The notes under the pieces are model-generated. The model was not told the DNA's origin. It did not search any database and saw only the letters and a program-made list of their open reading frames with translations. 6,696 nucleotides of DNA from positions 1 through 6,696 of the forward strand of contig JAPLOT010000102.1 of assembly GCA_026400595.1 (NCBI GenBank), written 5' to 3'. A program made the position numbers and the translations under genes. Of this stretch, positions 1 through 5,654 are shown piece after piece (the stretch's first letter is position 1; each line of letters starts with the position of its first letter). The DNA is from Alphaproteobacteria bacterium. GTDB taxonomy: Bacteria; Pseudomonadota; Alphaproteobacteria; Rhizobiales; Aestuariivirgaceae.

Positions 1-139
1 GGGCGCGTGCGGCCGGACCATGCTGCAGAATTTCCTCTTCGTCCATCAGCCCTGCATAGGTTTCCAGCCAGCAGTCCGAATGCAGCTGCCCCATGATTTC
101 AGCGTCATCAGGCGGCGGCGGACCGTAGTCGATCGTCAA
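1..139 (-). CDS. GNAT-family N-acetyltransferase, N-terminal fragment (cut by left edge)
   Basis: Probable GNAT acetyltransferase, which would transfer an acetyl group from acetyl-CoA to an amine; the substrate cannot be told. Only the first 46 residues are in the window. They fit the alpha1-alpha2 start of the fold: an early acidic stretch (D11, D12, E14), then an I-x(2)-L-H-x(3)-W-x-E-T-Y-A-G-L pattern (I15 to L31), common in family members of the 'alpha/beta LH..W..TYAGL' kind. The start is probably TTG at 139-137, which overlaps the TGA stop of the preceding peptidase gene (TTGA arrangement). A GGAGG lies 10 nt upstream, inside the peptidase end. The first in-frame ATG is only at residue 16 and would remove conserved sequence. 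The overlap suggests translational coupling to pepF. The acetyl-CoA-binding motif lies outside the window, so the family call rests on the N-terminus alone. Confidence 0.68.
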   Translation of the reverse strand, partial: MTIDYGPPPPDDAEIMGQLHSDCWLETYAGLMDEEEILQHGPAARA

Positions 140-1917
140 CTCTCCATGGCCTCCAGTTCGTCGATCATGCCGGAGATCACCGACAGGCCCTTGTCCCAGA
201 AGGTGGGATCGGCGGCATTGAGGCCGAAGGGGCGCAGCAGGTCGGAATGGTGCTTGGTGCCGCCGGCCTTCAGCATCTCGAAGTACTTGTCCTGGAATCC
301 CTGGGCGCTTTCGCGGTAGCGCGCATAAAGCGAATTCACCAGGCAGTCGCCGAAGGCATAGGCGTAGACATAGAAGGGCGAGTGGATGAAGTGCGGGATA
401 TAGGCCCAGAATGTCTCGTATCCCGGCCCGATCTCGATGCTGTCGCCCAGGCTCTCACCCTGCACCTCCAGCCAGATCGCGCTGATCTGGTCGGGCGTGA
501 GTTCGCCCGACTTGCGCGCCGTGTGGAGCCTGCGCTCGAAGCTGTAAAAGGCAATCTGGCGCACCACCGTGTTGATCATGTCTTCGACCTTCGAGGCCAG
601 CAGCGCCTTGCGCTTCTTCGGGTCGGTCGTCTGCTTGAGCAGCGCCTGGAAGGTCAGCATCTCGCCGAATACGCTGGCCGTCTCAGCCAGGGTCAGCGGC
701 GTCGAGGCCATCAGCGCGCCCTGGCGCGCCGCCAGCACCTGGTGCACGCCATGCCCCAGTTCATGCGCCAGAGTCATCACGTCGCGCGTCTTGCCCATGT
801 AGTTGACCAGCACATAGGGATGCGCCGAAGGCACGGTCGGATGCGCGAAGGCGCCGGGCGCCTTGCCGGGACGCGTCGGCGCATCGATCCAGCGTTTGTC
901 GAAGAAGGTCTGTGCAATGGATGCCATTTCCGGCGCGAAGCTGCGATAGGCGGAGAGGACGAGGTCCCTTGCTTCGGCCCAGGGCACTTCGCGATTGTCC
1001 TCCGCCGGCAGCGGGGCGTTGCGGTCCCAATACATGAGCTTGGGTTTGCCCAGCCATTTCGCCTTCATCTTGTAGTAGCGGTGCGACAGGCGTGGATAGG
1101 CCCTGCTGGTGGACTCGACCAGGGCCGCGACCACCTCCGGCTCGACGCGGTTCGACAGATGGCGCGCGTCGGCGATGTCCTTGAAGCCGCGCCACCGGTC
1201 GGAGATCTCCTTGTCCTTTGCCAGCGTGTTGGTGATCAGCGTGAAGACGCGCAGGTTCTCCTTGAAGGTCTTGCCCAGCGCCTCGGCGCCGGCCCGGCGC
1301 CTGGCCTCGTCCGGACTGACCATGAGATTCAGCGTCGGCTCGAGCGCCAGATCTTCGCCATCCACGACAAAACGCAGGCCGGCGATGGTCTCGTCGAAGA
1401 GGCGATTGAACGCCATGGCACCCGTCTGCGACTTTTCCAGGAAGAGCTCCTCGATCCTGTCATCGAGCTGATAGGGCTTCTCCATGCGGAGGTTCTCGAT
1501 CCATGGCCGGTAGTGCGCGAGGGCGGGTACCTGCATGGATGCATTCAGCGCGGCGTCATCAATGCGATTGAGTTCGAGTTCGAAGAACAGCAGCAGCGCG
1601 TAGATGTCCGTCATGCGTGCATTCACGTCGCCGTAGAACTTCCCGCGCGCCGGGTCGGTCGTGTCGCCGACATAGTAGAGCTGCGCATATGAGCCGGTGC
1701 GCCCCAGCAGATCGGACAGCGCCTCGTATTCCTTCAGCGCCTGCGCAAGTTCGGCGCCCGACAGCGTGGCGAGCTTGCCCCGGTAGCGGGCGGCAAAAGC
1801 CCTGGCATCGGCCTCGCCGCGGTCCATGTCGGCCTTGAACTCGGGGGCATCCGGCCCGGCATAGAGGTCCGCGAGATTCCATTCGGGCAGCACGCCCAGT
1901 GCGGCAGAAGCGGTCAT
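136..1917 (-). CDS. pepF: Oligoendopeptidase F, M3 family zinc metallopeptidase
   Basis: Cytosolic zinc endopeptidase that cuts short oligopeptides, with a general role in peptide recycling. The protein is 593 residues, the usual family length. An N-terminal helical M3 region precedes the catalytic domain. The zinc site is HELGH at residues 385-389 (H385 and H389 ligands, E386 catalytic base), with E412 in the following L-A-E-T-A-S segment as the expected third ligand. Just upstream is a family-typical run (RPGK, GAF, HPYVL, DVMTLAHE). Downstream, the PHFxHSPFYVYAY segment (508-520) supplies the His and Tyr residues expected to bind substrate. No signal peptide is seen. I chose the ATG at 1917 because GAAGGA sits 6 nt upstream and the protein then begins with the family-like V-L-P-E-W-N-L-A-D-L-Y stretch; an ATG 39 nt further upstream lacks this support. 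The gene is intact. It follows the P-type ATPase by 105 bp and overlaps the GNAT gene by 4 nt. Confidence 0.95.
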   Translation of the reverse strand: MTASAALGVLPEWNLADLYAGPDAPEFKADMDRGEADARAFAARYRGKLATLSGAELAQALKEYEALSDLLGRTGSYAQLYYVGDTTDPARGKFYGDVNARMTDIYALLLFFELELNRIDDAALNASMQVPALAHYRPWIENLRMEKPYQLDDRIEELFLEKSQTGAMAFNRLFDETIAGLRFVVDGEDLALEPTLNLMVSPDEARRRAGAEALGKTFKENLRVFTLITNTLAKDKEISDRWRGFKDIADARHLSNRVEPEVVAALVESTSRAYPRLSHRYYKMKAKWLGKPKLMYWDRNAPLPAEDNREVPWAEARDLVLSAYRSFAPEMASIAQTFFDKRWIDAPTRPGKAPGAFAHPTVPSAHPYVLVNYMGKTRDVMTLAHELGHGVHQVLAARQGALMASTPLTLAETASVFGEMLTFQALLKQTTDPKKRKALLASKVEDMINTVVRQIAFYSFERRLHTARKSGELTPDQISAIWLEVQGESLGDSIEIGPGYETFWAYIPHFIHSPFYVYAYAFGDCLVNSLYARYRESAQGFQDKYFEMLKAGGTKHHSDLLRPFGLNAADPTFWDKGLSVISGMIDELEAMES

Positions 1918-1923
1918 TTGCGA

Positions 1924-1929
1924 TCCTTC
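1924..1929 (-). promoter_or_regulatory. Ribosome binding site deciding the pepF start
   Basis: The minus strand reads GAAGGA, 6 nt before the ATG at 1917. This match to the 16S rRNA tail favours the 593-residue product over a start 13 codons upstream at 1956. Confidence 0.7.
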
Positions 1930-1944
1930 ATCAGATTTCAGCCA

Positions 1945-1973
1945 GATATGGCCCATCGCCCGACCTTGGGCAA
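1945..1973 (-). promoter_or_regulatory. Possible sigma-70-type promoter for pepF
   Basis: On the minus strand TTGCCC (1973-1968) is separated by 17 nt from CATATC (1950-1945). This is a moderate -35 match (4 of 6) and a weak -10 match (3 of 6). The predicted start of transcription near 1938 would give a leader of about 20 nt carrying the GAAGGA site. The rest of the ATPase-pepF gap (1918-2022) shows no convincing terminator, so readthrough from the ATPase gene is equally possible. Confidence 0.28.
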
Positions 1974-2022
1974 CCCGAGCATCCCCCGTGATGACGATGA
2001 ATTCATGGCGGCAGCGTGCCGT

Positions 2023-3834
2023 TCAGCGCAGCGCCCGCAATGCGTTGAGGATGACCGCGAGGTCAATTGCCTCCTGCAGCAAGGCACCCTGGATGACCGA
2101 AAGATAGCCCAAGGCGGCAACGACCATCGCGACGACCGAAAGTCCGAGGCCAATGATGACACTCTCCAGGGCAATCTTGCGTGCCCGACGCGAGATCTCA
2201 ACGGCATCGGCAATGCGCTCCAGCCGGTCGACCAGCAAGACGGCGTCGGCAGCCTCTGCCGAAGCCGCCGAACCGCGGGCGCCCATCGCGATGCCGACGT
2301 CGGCGGCCGCCAGCGCCGGCGCATCATTGACCCCGTCGCCGGCCATCAGTACCGTGCCATGGCGCCGCTCGGCGATCACGATGTCGACCTTGCCCGCCGG
2401 CGTGAGTTCGGCGCGGACATCGTCAAGCCGCAACGCCCCACCGATCTTCTCCGTCACCGCGCGGCTGTCGCCGGATGCCAGCACGATCCGTTCGATACCG
2501 GCCTGCCGCAGCCGCGACAGGGCAGCCGGCGCATCGTCGCGAAGCGTATCGGCCATGATCAGGTGGCCCGCGTGCTTGCCGTCGACGGCAACCGCGACAG
2601 TCACGGCCCCGGTCTGCGCCGCGCCGCGCGGCAGGTGCTTGCGCTTCAGCAGCCGGCGGACGAAACCGTCTCCGCCAACATGGACGCGATGCTGCCCGAC
2701 CCATCCGGTGATCCCCTCGCCCGCCGTCTCGCGCGCCCTGCGCGGCTGGGTCAGCTTCAGGTGGCGAAGATGGGCCGCGGCCACGATGGATTGCGCCATG
2801 GCGTGGTTCGAAGCCTGATCCAGCGATGCGGCAAGGGACAGGATGTCGTCGGCCTTCCATCCCGGCTGGGCGTCAATTCCGGTCAGCTCGGCCCGGCCGT
2901 GAGTCAGGGTTCCGGTCTTGTCGATCACGAGGACCTTGGCCTTTGCCATTGCTTCGAGCACCGGACCGCCCTTGAGCAGCACCCCTTGCTTGGCGGCCCG
3001 GCTGATCCCCGCAATGATCGCGACTGGCACCGCCAGGATGAGCGGACAGGGCGTGGCCACAACCAGGACGGCGAGCAGCCGCAACCGGTCTCCAGACATG
3101 AAATAGGCCGCTGCCGCGATCATCACGGTGAGCAGCAGGAACCAGATGGCGTATCGATCCGCCAGGCGGACCATGGGCGCCTTTGCCGTCTGGGCCTCCC
3201 GGACCAGGCGCACGATGGCCGAATAGGCGCTCTCGGCCGCGCTTTTTGTCACCACGAGATCGAAAGCCATGTCCAGGCTCAGGGCGCCGCTCGGAACCTC
3301 GTGCTCCGCCGCGGCCTTGACCGGAACCGACTCGCCGGTCAGCGCCGACAGGTCAAGCAGGGCGCCGCCCGCCAGGATCCGGCCATCGGCCGGCACGATA
3401 TCGCCCTGGCGCACGAGGATCCGATCGCCCGGCCGCAGGTCATCGATGCCGCAGGATTCAAGCTCGCCATCGCGATAGCGCAGGGCCGTCTTGGGCGCGC
3501 GGTCCAGCAGCGCCTTCATTTCGGCGGTCGCCCGGCTGGAGGCGTAGTCCTCCAGCAGCTGGCCGCCCGCGTACATCAGCGCGACGACAGCCGCGGCAAG
3601 ATTTTCACCGAAGGCGATGGCCGCAGACATGGAGAGGGCCGCAACGATATCGAGACCGAATTCGCCGCGGCCAAGCGATTTCAGGATCTGGATCAGCAGG
3701 GCCGCCAGCACGATGACGGCCGCGCCGCCCCAGAATGCCTCCGCCAAGCCGTTCCGGCCTGCCCATCCCGCGGCAAAGCCGAGGACGAGCCCGGATGCCG
3801 ACACCAGAGACAGCAGGATCTTGCCCGGATTCAC
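2023..3834 (-). CDS. Heavy-metal-translocating P1B-type P-ATPase (TPC motif, no metal-binding N-domain)
   Basis: Inner-membrane pump that would export a transition metal using ATP, through a phospho-aspartate intermediate. The protein is 603 residues. Visible signatures are TGES (166-169, actuator domain), TPCP in the sixth membrane segment (261-264), DKTGTLT with phosphorylated D305, the nucleotide-domain G-E-G-I-T-G (372-377), and GDGVNDAPAL (499-508). Hydrophobic segments near 5-23, 33-52, 60-76, 78-92, 228-246, 252-275, 558-578 and 581-597 fit the eight-helix P1B plan. There is no N-terminal HMA domain and no Cys- or His-rich tail; the only cysteines are C128 and C263. The usual HP dipeptide of the nucleotide site is HA here (H344-A345). 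E588 and D591 in the last helix are possible metal ligands. The start is GTG at 3834, backed by AAGGA 7 nt upstream. TPC rather than CPC or SPC leaves the metal unassigned. It is transcribed divergently from the response regulator and lies upstream of pepF. Confidence 0.93.
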   Translation of the reverse strand: MNPGKILLSLVSASGLVLGFAAGWAGRNGLAEAFWGGAAVIVLAALLIQILKSLGRGEFGLDIVAALSMSAAIAFGENLAAAVVALMYAGGQLLEDYASSRATAEMKALLDRAPKTALRYRDGELESCGIDDLRPGDRILVRQGDIVPADGRILAGGALLDLSALTGESVPVKAAAEHEVPSGALSLDMAFDLVVTKSAAESAYSAIVRLVREAQTAKAPMVRLADRYAIWFLLLTVMIAAAAYFMSGDRLRLLAVLVVATPCPLILAVPVAIIAGISRAAKQGVLLKGGPVLEAMAKAKVLVIDKTGTLTHGRAELTGIDAQPGWKADDILSLAASLDQASNHAMAQSIVAAAHLRHLKLTQPRRARETAGEGITGWVGQHRVHVGGDGFVRRLLKRKHLPRGAAQTGAVTVAVAVDGKHAGHLIMADTLRDDAPAALSRLRQAGIERIVLASGDSRAVTEKIGGALRLDDVRAELTPAGKVDIVIAERRHGTVLMAGDGVNDAPALAAADVGIAMGARGSAASAEAADAVLLVDRLERIADAVEISRRARKIALESVIIGLGLSVVAMVVAALGYLSVIQGALLQEAIDLAVILNALRALR

Positions 3835-3841
3835 CGATTTG

Positions 3842-3846
3842 TCCTT
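3842..3846 (-). promoter_or_regulatory. Ribosome binding site supporting a GTG start for the P-ATPase
   Basis: The minus strand reads AAGGA, 7 nt before the GTG at 3834-3832. The spacing is ideal and there is no competing ATG that keeps the first hydrophobic segment, so GTG is the likely initiator. Confidence 0.65.
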
Positions 3847-3860
3847 GTTATCTTATCACG

Positions 3861-3927
3861 CTAGCACAGGAACGATGCGCGCAACTGATCCTGGTCAAGA
3901 CACCGGGAATGTTCCTAAACGTGCTAG
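3861..3927. repeat. Interrupted inverted repeat with nested stem
   Basis: The left arm CTAGCACAGGAAC (3861-3873) is complementary to the right arm GTTCCT (3911-3916) plus GTGCTAG (3921-3927), with four unpaired bases AAAC (3917-3920) in the right arm. That gives 13 paired positions. Inside lies a second stem, TCCTGGT (3889-3895) with ACCGGGA (3902-3908), around a 6-nt loop. Its one imperfect pair is T3892 with G3905, a G-U wobble in a plus-strand RNA but a C-A mismatch in a minus-strand RNA. It could be an operator, a leader RNA structure or chance; no T-tract follows on the plus strand, so it does not look like a terminator. Confidence 0.5.
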
Positions 3928-3931
3928 GTCA

Positions 3932-3947
3932 TTAAGTCCGCCTTTAC
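3932..3947 (+). promoter_or_regulatory. Possible CtrA-type binding site upstream of the regulator
   Basis: The sequence TTAA (3932-3935), seven bases, then TTTAC (3943-3947) matches the alphaproteobacterial CtrA consensus TTAA-N7-TTAAC with one mismatch. A further TTAAC half-site follows at 3950-3954 and a GANTC site at 3960-3964. The box lies about 105 bp before the regulator ATG. The match is short, so chance is possible; the location and the TacA-like identity of the downstream gene are what make it worth listing. Confidence 0.3.
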
Positions 3948-4033
3948 CCTTAACTGCCAGACTCGCGATCCTCAGCTGGCACAGATACAAGCCGGCTCGA
4001 AACCGAGACCAGCGCCAACACACCTGATTTCAA

Positions 4034-4037
4034 AGGA
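4034..4037 (+). promoter_or_regulatory. Poorly spaced ribosome binding site of the response regulator
   Basis: AGGA (within AAAGGA, 4032-4037) is the only purine-rich match before the ATG at 4052, but the gap is 14 nt, longer than usual. The start itself is not in doubt: an in-frame TGA sits at 4025-4027 with no alternative initiator between, and the receiver domain begins at once. Translation may therefore be weak or helped by other features. Confidence 0.35.
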
Positions 4038-4051
4038 CCGGTCGTTCCAGC

Positions 4052-5548
4052 ATGGCTTCCCGCGTATTGATTGTAGAAGACGATCCGGCACAGCGCCGCA
4101 TCCTCGAAGAACTGGTCAAGCGTTTTGGTTTTGATCCGATCGCTGTCGATGGCGGTGCCAAGGGCCTCGATGCCTTGCGCGCCAGTTCCGGGGGCACCAT
4201 CGAACTTGTGATTCTCGATCTCAACATGCCCGGGATGGATGGGCTGGAGTTCCTCGAACGGGTCCAGGGCATCCGCGGCGATCTGCCCGTCATCGTTCAG
4301 ACGGCCCAGGGCTCGATTGAGACGGTGATCAAGGCCATGCGGGCCGGCGCTGACGACTTCGTGGTCAAGCCGATCTCGCCGGAACGGCTCAAGGTATCGA
4401 TGCAGAACCTTCTGAAGGTCAATGCGTTGACCGAAGAGGTCAAGCGGCTGAACAAGAAGGTTGGCGGAGCGCTGTCGTTCGATGACCTCATCGCGTCTTC
4501 CCCGGCCATGGCGAACGTCCTTCGGCTTGGTCGCCGCGGGGCACAGTCCAATATCCCGATCCTCATCGAGGGCGAATCGGGCGTCGGCAAGGAAATGATC
4601 GCCCGCGCCATCCAGGGTGAGAGCGACAGATCCGGACGCCCCTTCGTGGCCGTCAACTGCGGCGCAATCCCGGAGAATCTCGTCGAGTCGATTCTGTTCG
4701 GCCATGAAAGAGGTGCTTTCACCGGTGCCACCAGCCGTCACCCCGGCAAGTTCCAGGAAGCCGATGGCGGCACGCTGTTCCTGGATGAAGTCGCCGAACT
4801 GCCCCTCGACATGCAGGTGAAGCTGCTGCGCGCAATTCAGGAAGGTGAAATCGATCCAGTCGGCGCTCGCAAGCCGGTGAAGGTCAATATCCGCCTTGTG
4901 TCGGCCACCAATCGCAACATGATCGAAATGGTGAAGGCCGGCATGTTCCGCGAGGATCTTTACTACCGCCTCAACGTCTTCCCCATCATGGTGCCGCCGC
5001 TGCGCGACCGCAAAGAGGACATCCCGGCCCTCGTCGACCATTTCATCACGCGCTTTGCGGCCGAGGAAGGCCGCAAGGTGCGCGGCATCGCGCCGGATGC
5101 CCTCGCGCTACTGCGCGCCTATGCCTGGCCAGGCAATGTCCGGCAACTCGAGAACACCGTGTTCCGCGCCATCGTACTGTGCGAGGGCGACACGCTGGGG
5201 ATCGAGGACTTTCCGCAGATTGCAGCCCTGGTCGACGGTTACGAGGTGAAGATTCCCGCAGCGCCGGCGGCCCCGCCAAAGCCGGTTCTGCCACAGGGCA
5301 CGGCCGCAATTGCCGGGTCCGCGCGCTCGTCAGGAGGTGCGGTCAGCGACGGCATGGCGCTGGGCATTCCGGTTGTCACCGAAGGTGGGCACATGCGCAA
5401 GCTAGAAGATGTGGAAGCCGACATGATCCGCATGGCCTTGCATCGCTATCGCGGCCAGATGTCTGAAGTTGCACGAAAACTCGGCATCGGGAGATCGACC
5501 CTTTATCGCAAGATGAAGGAATTGGGGCTTGAGGAAGCCGCCGGCTGA
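4052..5548 (+). CDS. Sigma-54-dependent response regulator, NtrC family (TacA-like)
   Basis: DNA-binding enhancer protein that, when phosphorylated by a sensor kinase or phosphorelay, drives open-complex formation by sigma-54 RNA polymerase. The protein is 498 residues. The receiver domain (1-120) has the acidic pocket E9-D10-D11, phospho-acceptor D56, T84 and K106. The AAA+ domain (about 145-390) has Walker A GESGVGK (174-180), the sigma-54 contact loop GAFTGA (221-226) intact, Walker B with D245-E246, the sensor segment SATNR (284-288), the R300/R306 region (FREDLYYRLN) and WPGNVRQLEN (359-368). A linker of about 60 residues rich in Pro, Ala and Gly (390-449) leads to a Fis-type helix-turn-helix (about 450-492, GIGRSTLYRK). 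No HAMP, PAS or membrane segment is present, so the kinase is encoded elsewhere. The C-terminal domain resembles Caulobacter TacA, which controls stalk genes; this is recalled similarity, not an alignment. The transpeptidase gene follows after 106 bp in the same direction. Confidence 0.96.
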   Translation: MASRVLIVEDDPAQRRILEELVKRFGFDPIAVDGGAKGLDALRASSGGTIELVILDLNMPGMDGLEFLERVQGIRGDLPVIVQTAQGSIETVIKAMRAGADDFVVKPISPERLKVSMQNLLKVNALTEEVKRLNKKVGGALSFDDLIASSPAMANVLRLGRRGAQSNIPILIEGESGVGKEMIARAIQGESDRSGRPFVAVNCGAIPENLVESILFGHERGAFTGATSRHPGKFQEADGGTLFLDEVAELPLDMQVKLLRAIQEGEIDPVGARKPVKVNIRLVSATNRNMIEMVKAGMFREDLYYRLNVFPIMVPPLRDRKEDIPALVDHFITRFAAEEGRKVRGIAPDALALLRAYAWPGNVRQLENTVFRAIVLCEGDTLGIEDFPQIAALVDGYEVKIPAAPAAPPKPVLPQGTAAIAGSARSSGGAVSDGMALGIPVVTEGGHMRKLEDVEADMIRMALHRYRGQMSEVARKLGIGRSTLYRKMKELGLEEAAG

Positions 5549-5560
5549 CACCGCGAGACA

Positions 5561-5582
5561 CACACCGCAATGTGAGGGTGTG
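5561..5582 (+). repeat. Small hairpin between regulator and transpeptidase genes
   Basis: CACACC (5561-5566) pairs with GGTGTG (5577-5582) around a 10-nt loop, starting 12 bp after the regulator stop. No run of T follows, so it is not a classical Rho-independent terminator. It may attenuate readthrough or stabilise the regulator mRNA end. The rest of the 106-bp gap holds a weak TTGAAC (5597-5602) with a poor -10 region, so I cannot say whether the transpeptidase has its own promoter. Confidence 0.3.
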
Positions 5583-5644
5583 GATATCTCTTTGGGTTGA
5601 ACTCCACCGGCATGACCATTAAGGATTGGGCTCAAGAGGGTTAA

Positions 5645-5649
5645 GGGAG
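5645..5649 (+). promoter_or_regulatory. Ribosome binding site of the L,D-transpeptidase gene
   Basis: GGGAG lies 5 nt before the ATG at 5655. It fixes the start, which gives a well-formed signal peptide. Confidence 0.6.
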
Positions 5650-5654
5650 TCCCG

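Larger units (their letters stand above)
3835..4051. promoter_or_regulatory. Divergent intergenic region between P-ATPase and response regulator
   Basis: These 217 bp must carry the 5' control regions of both flanking genes. They are visibly richer in A+T than the genes. They contain the ATPase ribosome binding site, an interrupted inverted repeat (3861-3927), a CtrA-like box (3932-3947), an extra TTAAC (3950-3954) and a GACTC (GANTC methylation-type site, 3960-3964). I found no strong -35/-10 pair in either direction and no open frame that looks like a small protein. Confidence 0.6.

Noticed and set aside
247..1692. A 481-codon open frame on the plus strand opposite pepF
   Set aside because: The pepF frame carries the HELGH site and conserved family segments. 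The opposite frame gives a low-complexity R/H/V/L-rich product with no known fold.
1957..1971. GCCC/GGGC inverted repeat in the ATPase-pepF gap as a terminator
   Set aside because: The stem is only four base pairs and no T-tract follows on either strand.
1918..3864. A 648-codon open frame on the plus strand, longer than the P-ATPase it overlaps
   Set aside because: It lies antisense to a gene with every P-type ATPase signature. Its product is rich in Arg, Gln, His, Asp and Gly with no recognisable domain, as expected for a high-GC shadow frame.
3835..3930. A manganese (yybP-ykoY) or other metal riboswitch in the ATPase leader
   Set aside because: I could not find the conserved loop sequences of that riboswitch class on the minus strand.
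3977..3992. TGGCAC followed by a GC, resembling a sigma-54 -24/-12 promoter before the regulator
   Set aside because: The -12 element reads CAAGC rather than TTGCA and the GG-to-GC spacing is one base too long, which sigma-54 promoters rarely tolerate.
3950..5041. A 363-codon open frame on the minus strand opposite the response regulator
   Set aside because: The sense frame has all receiver and AAA+ motifs. The antisense product is compositionally a shadow and would extend across the intergenic control region.
5581..5595. TGG...TTTGG resembling a sigma-54 promoter before the transpeptidase gene
   Set aside because: The conserved GC of the -12 element is GG and the CAC of the -24 element is missing; only TGG and TTG match.
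5619..5644. Two TTAA half-sites before the transpeptidase gene as a CtrA site
   Set aside because: They are 18 bp apart rather than 7, and the second overlaps the ribosome binding region.
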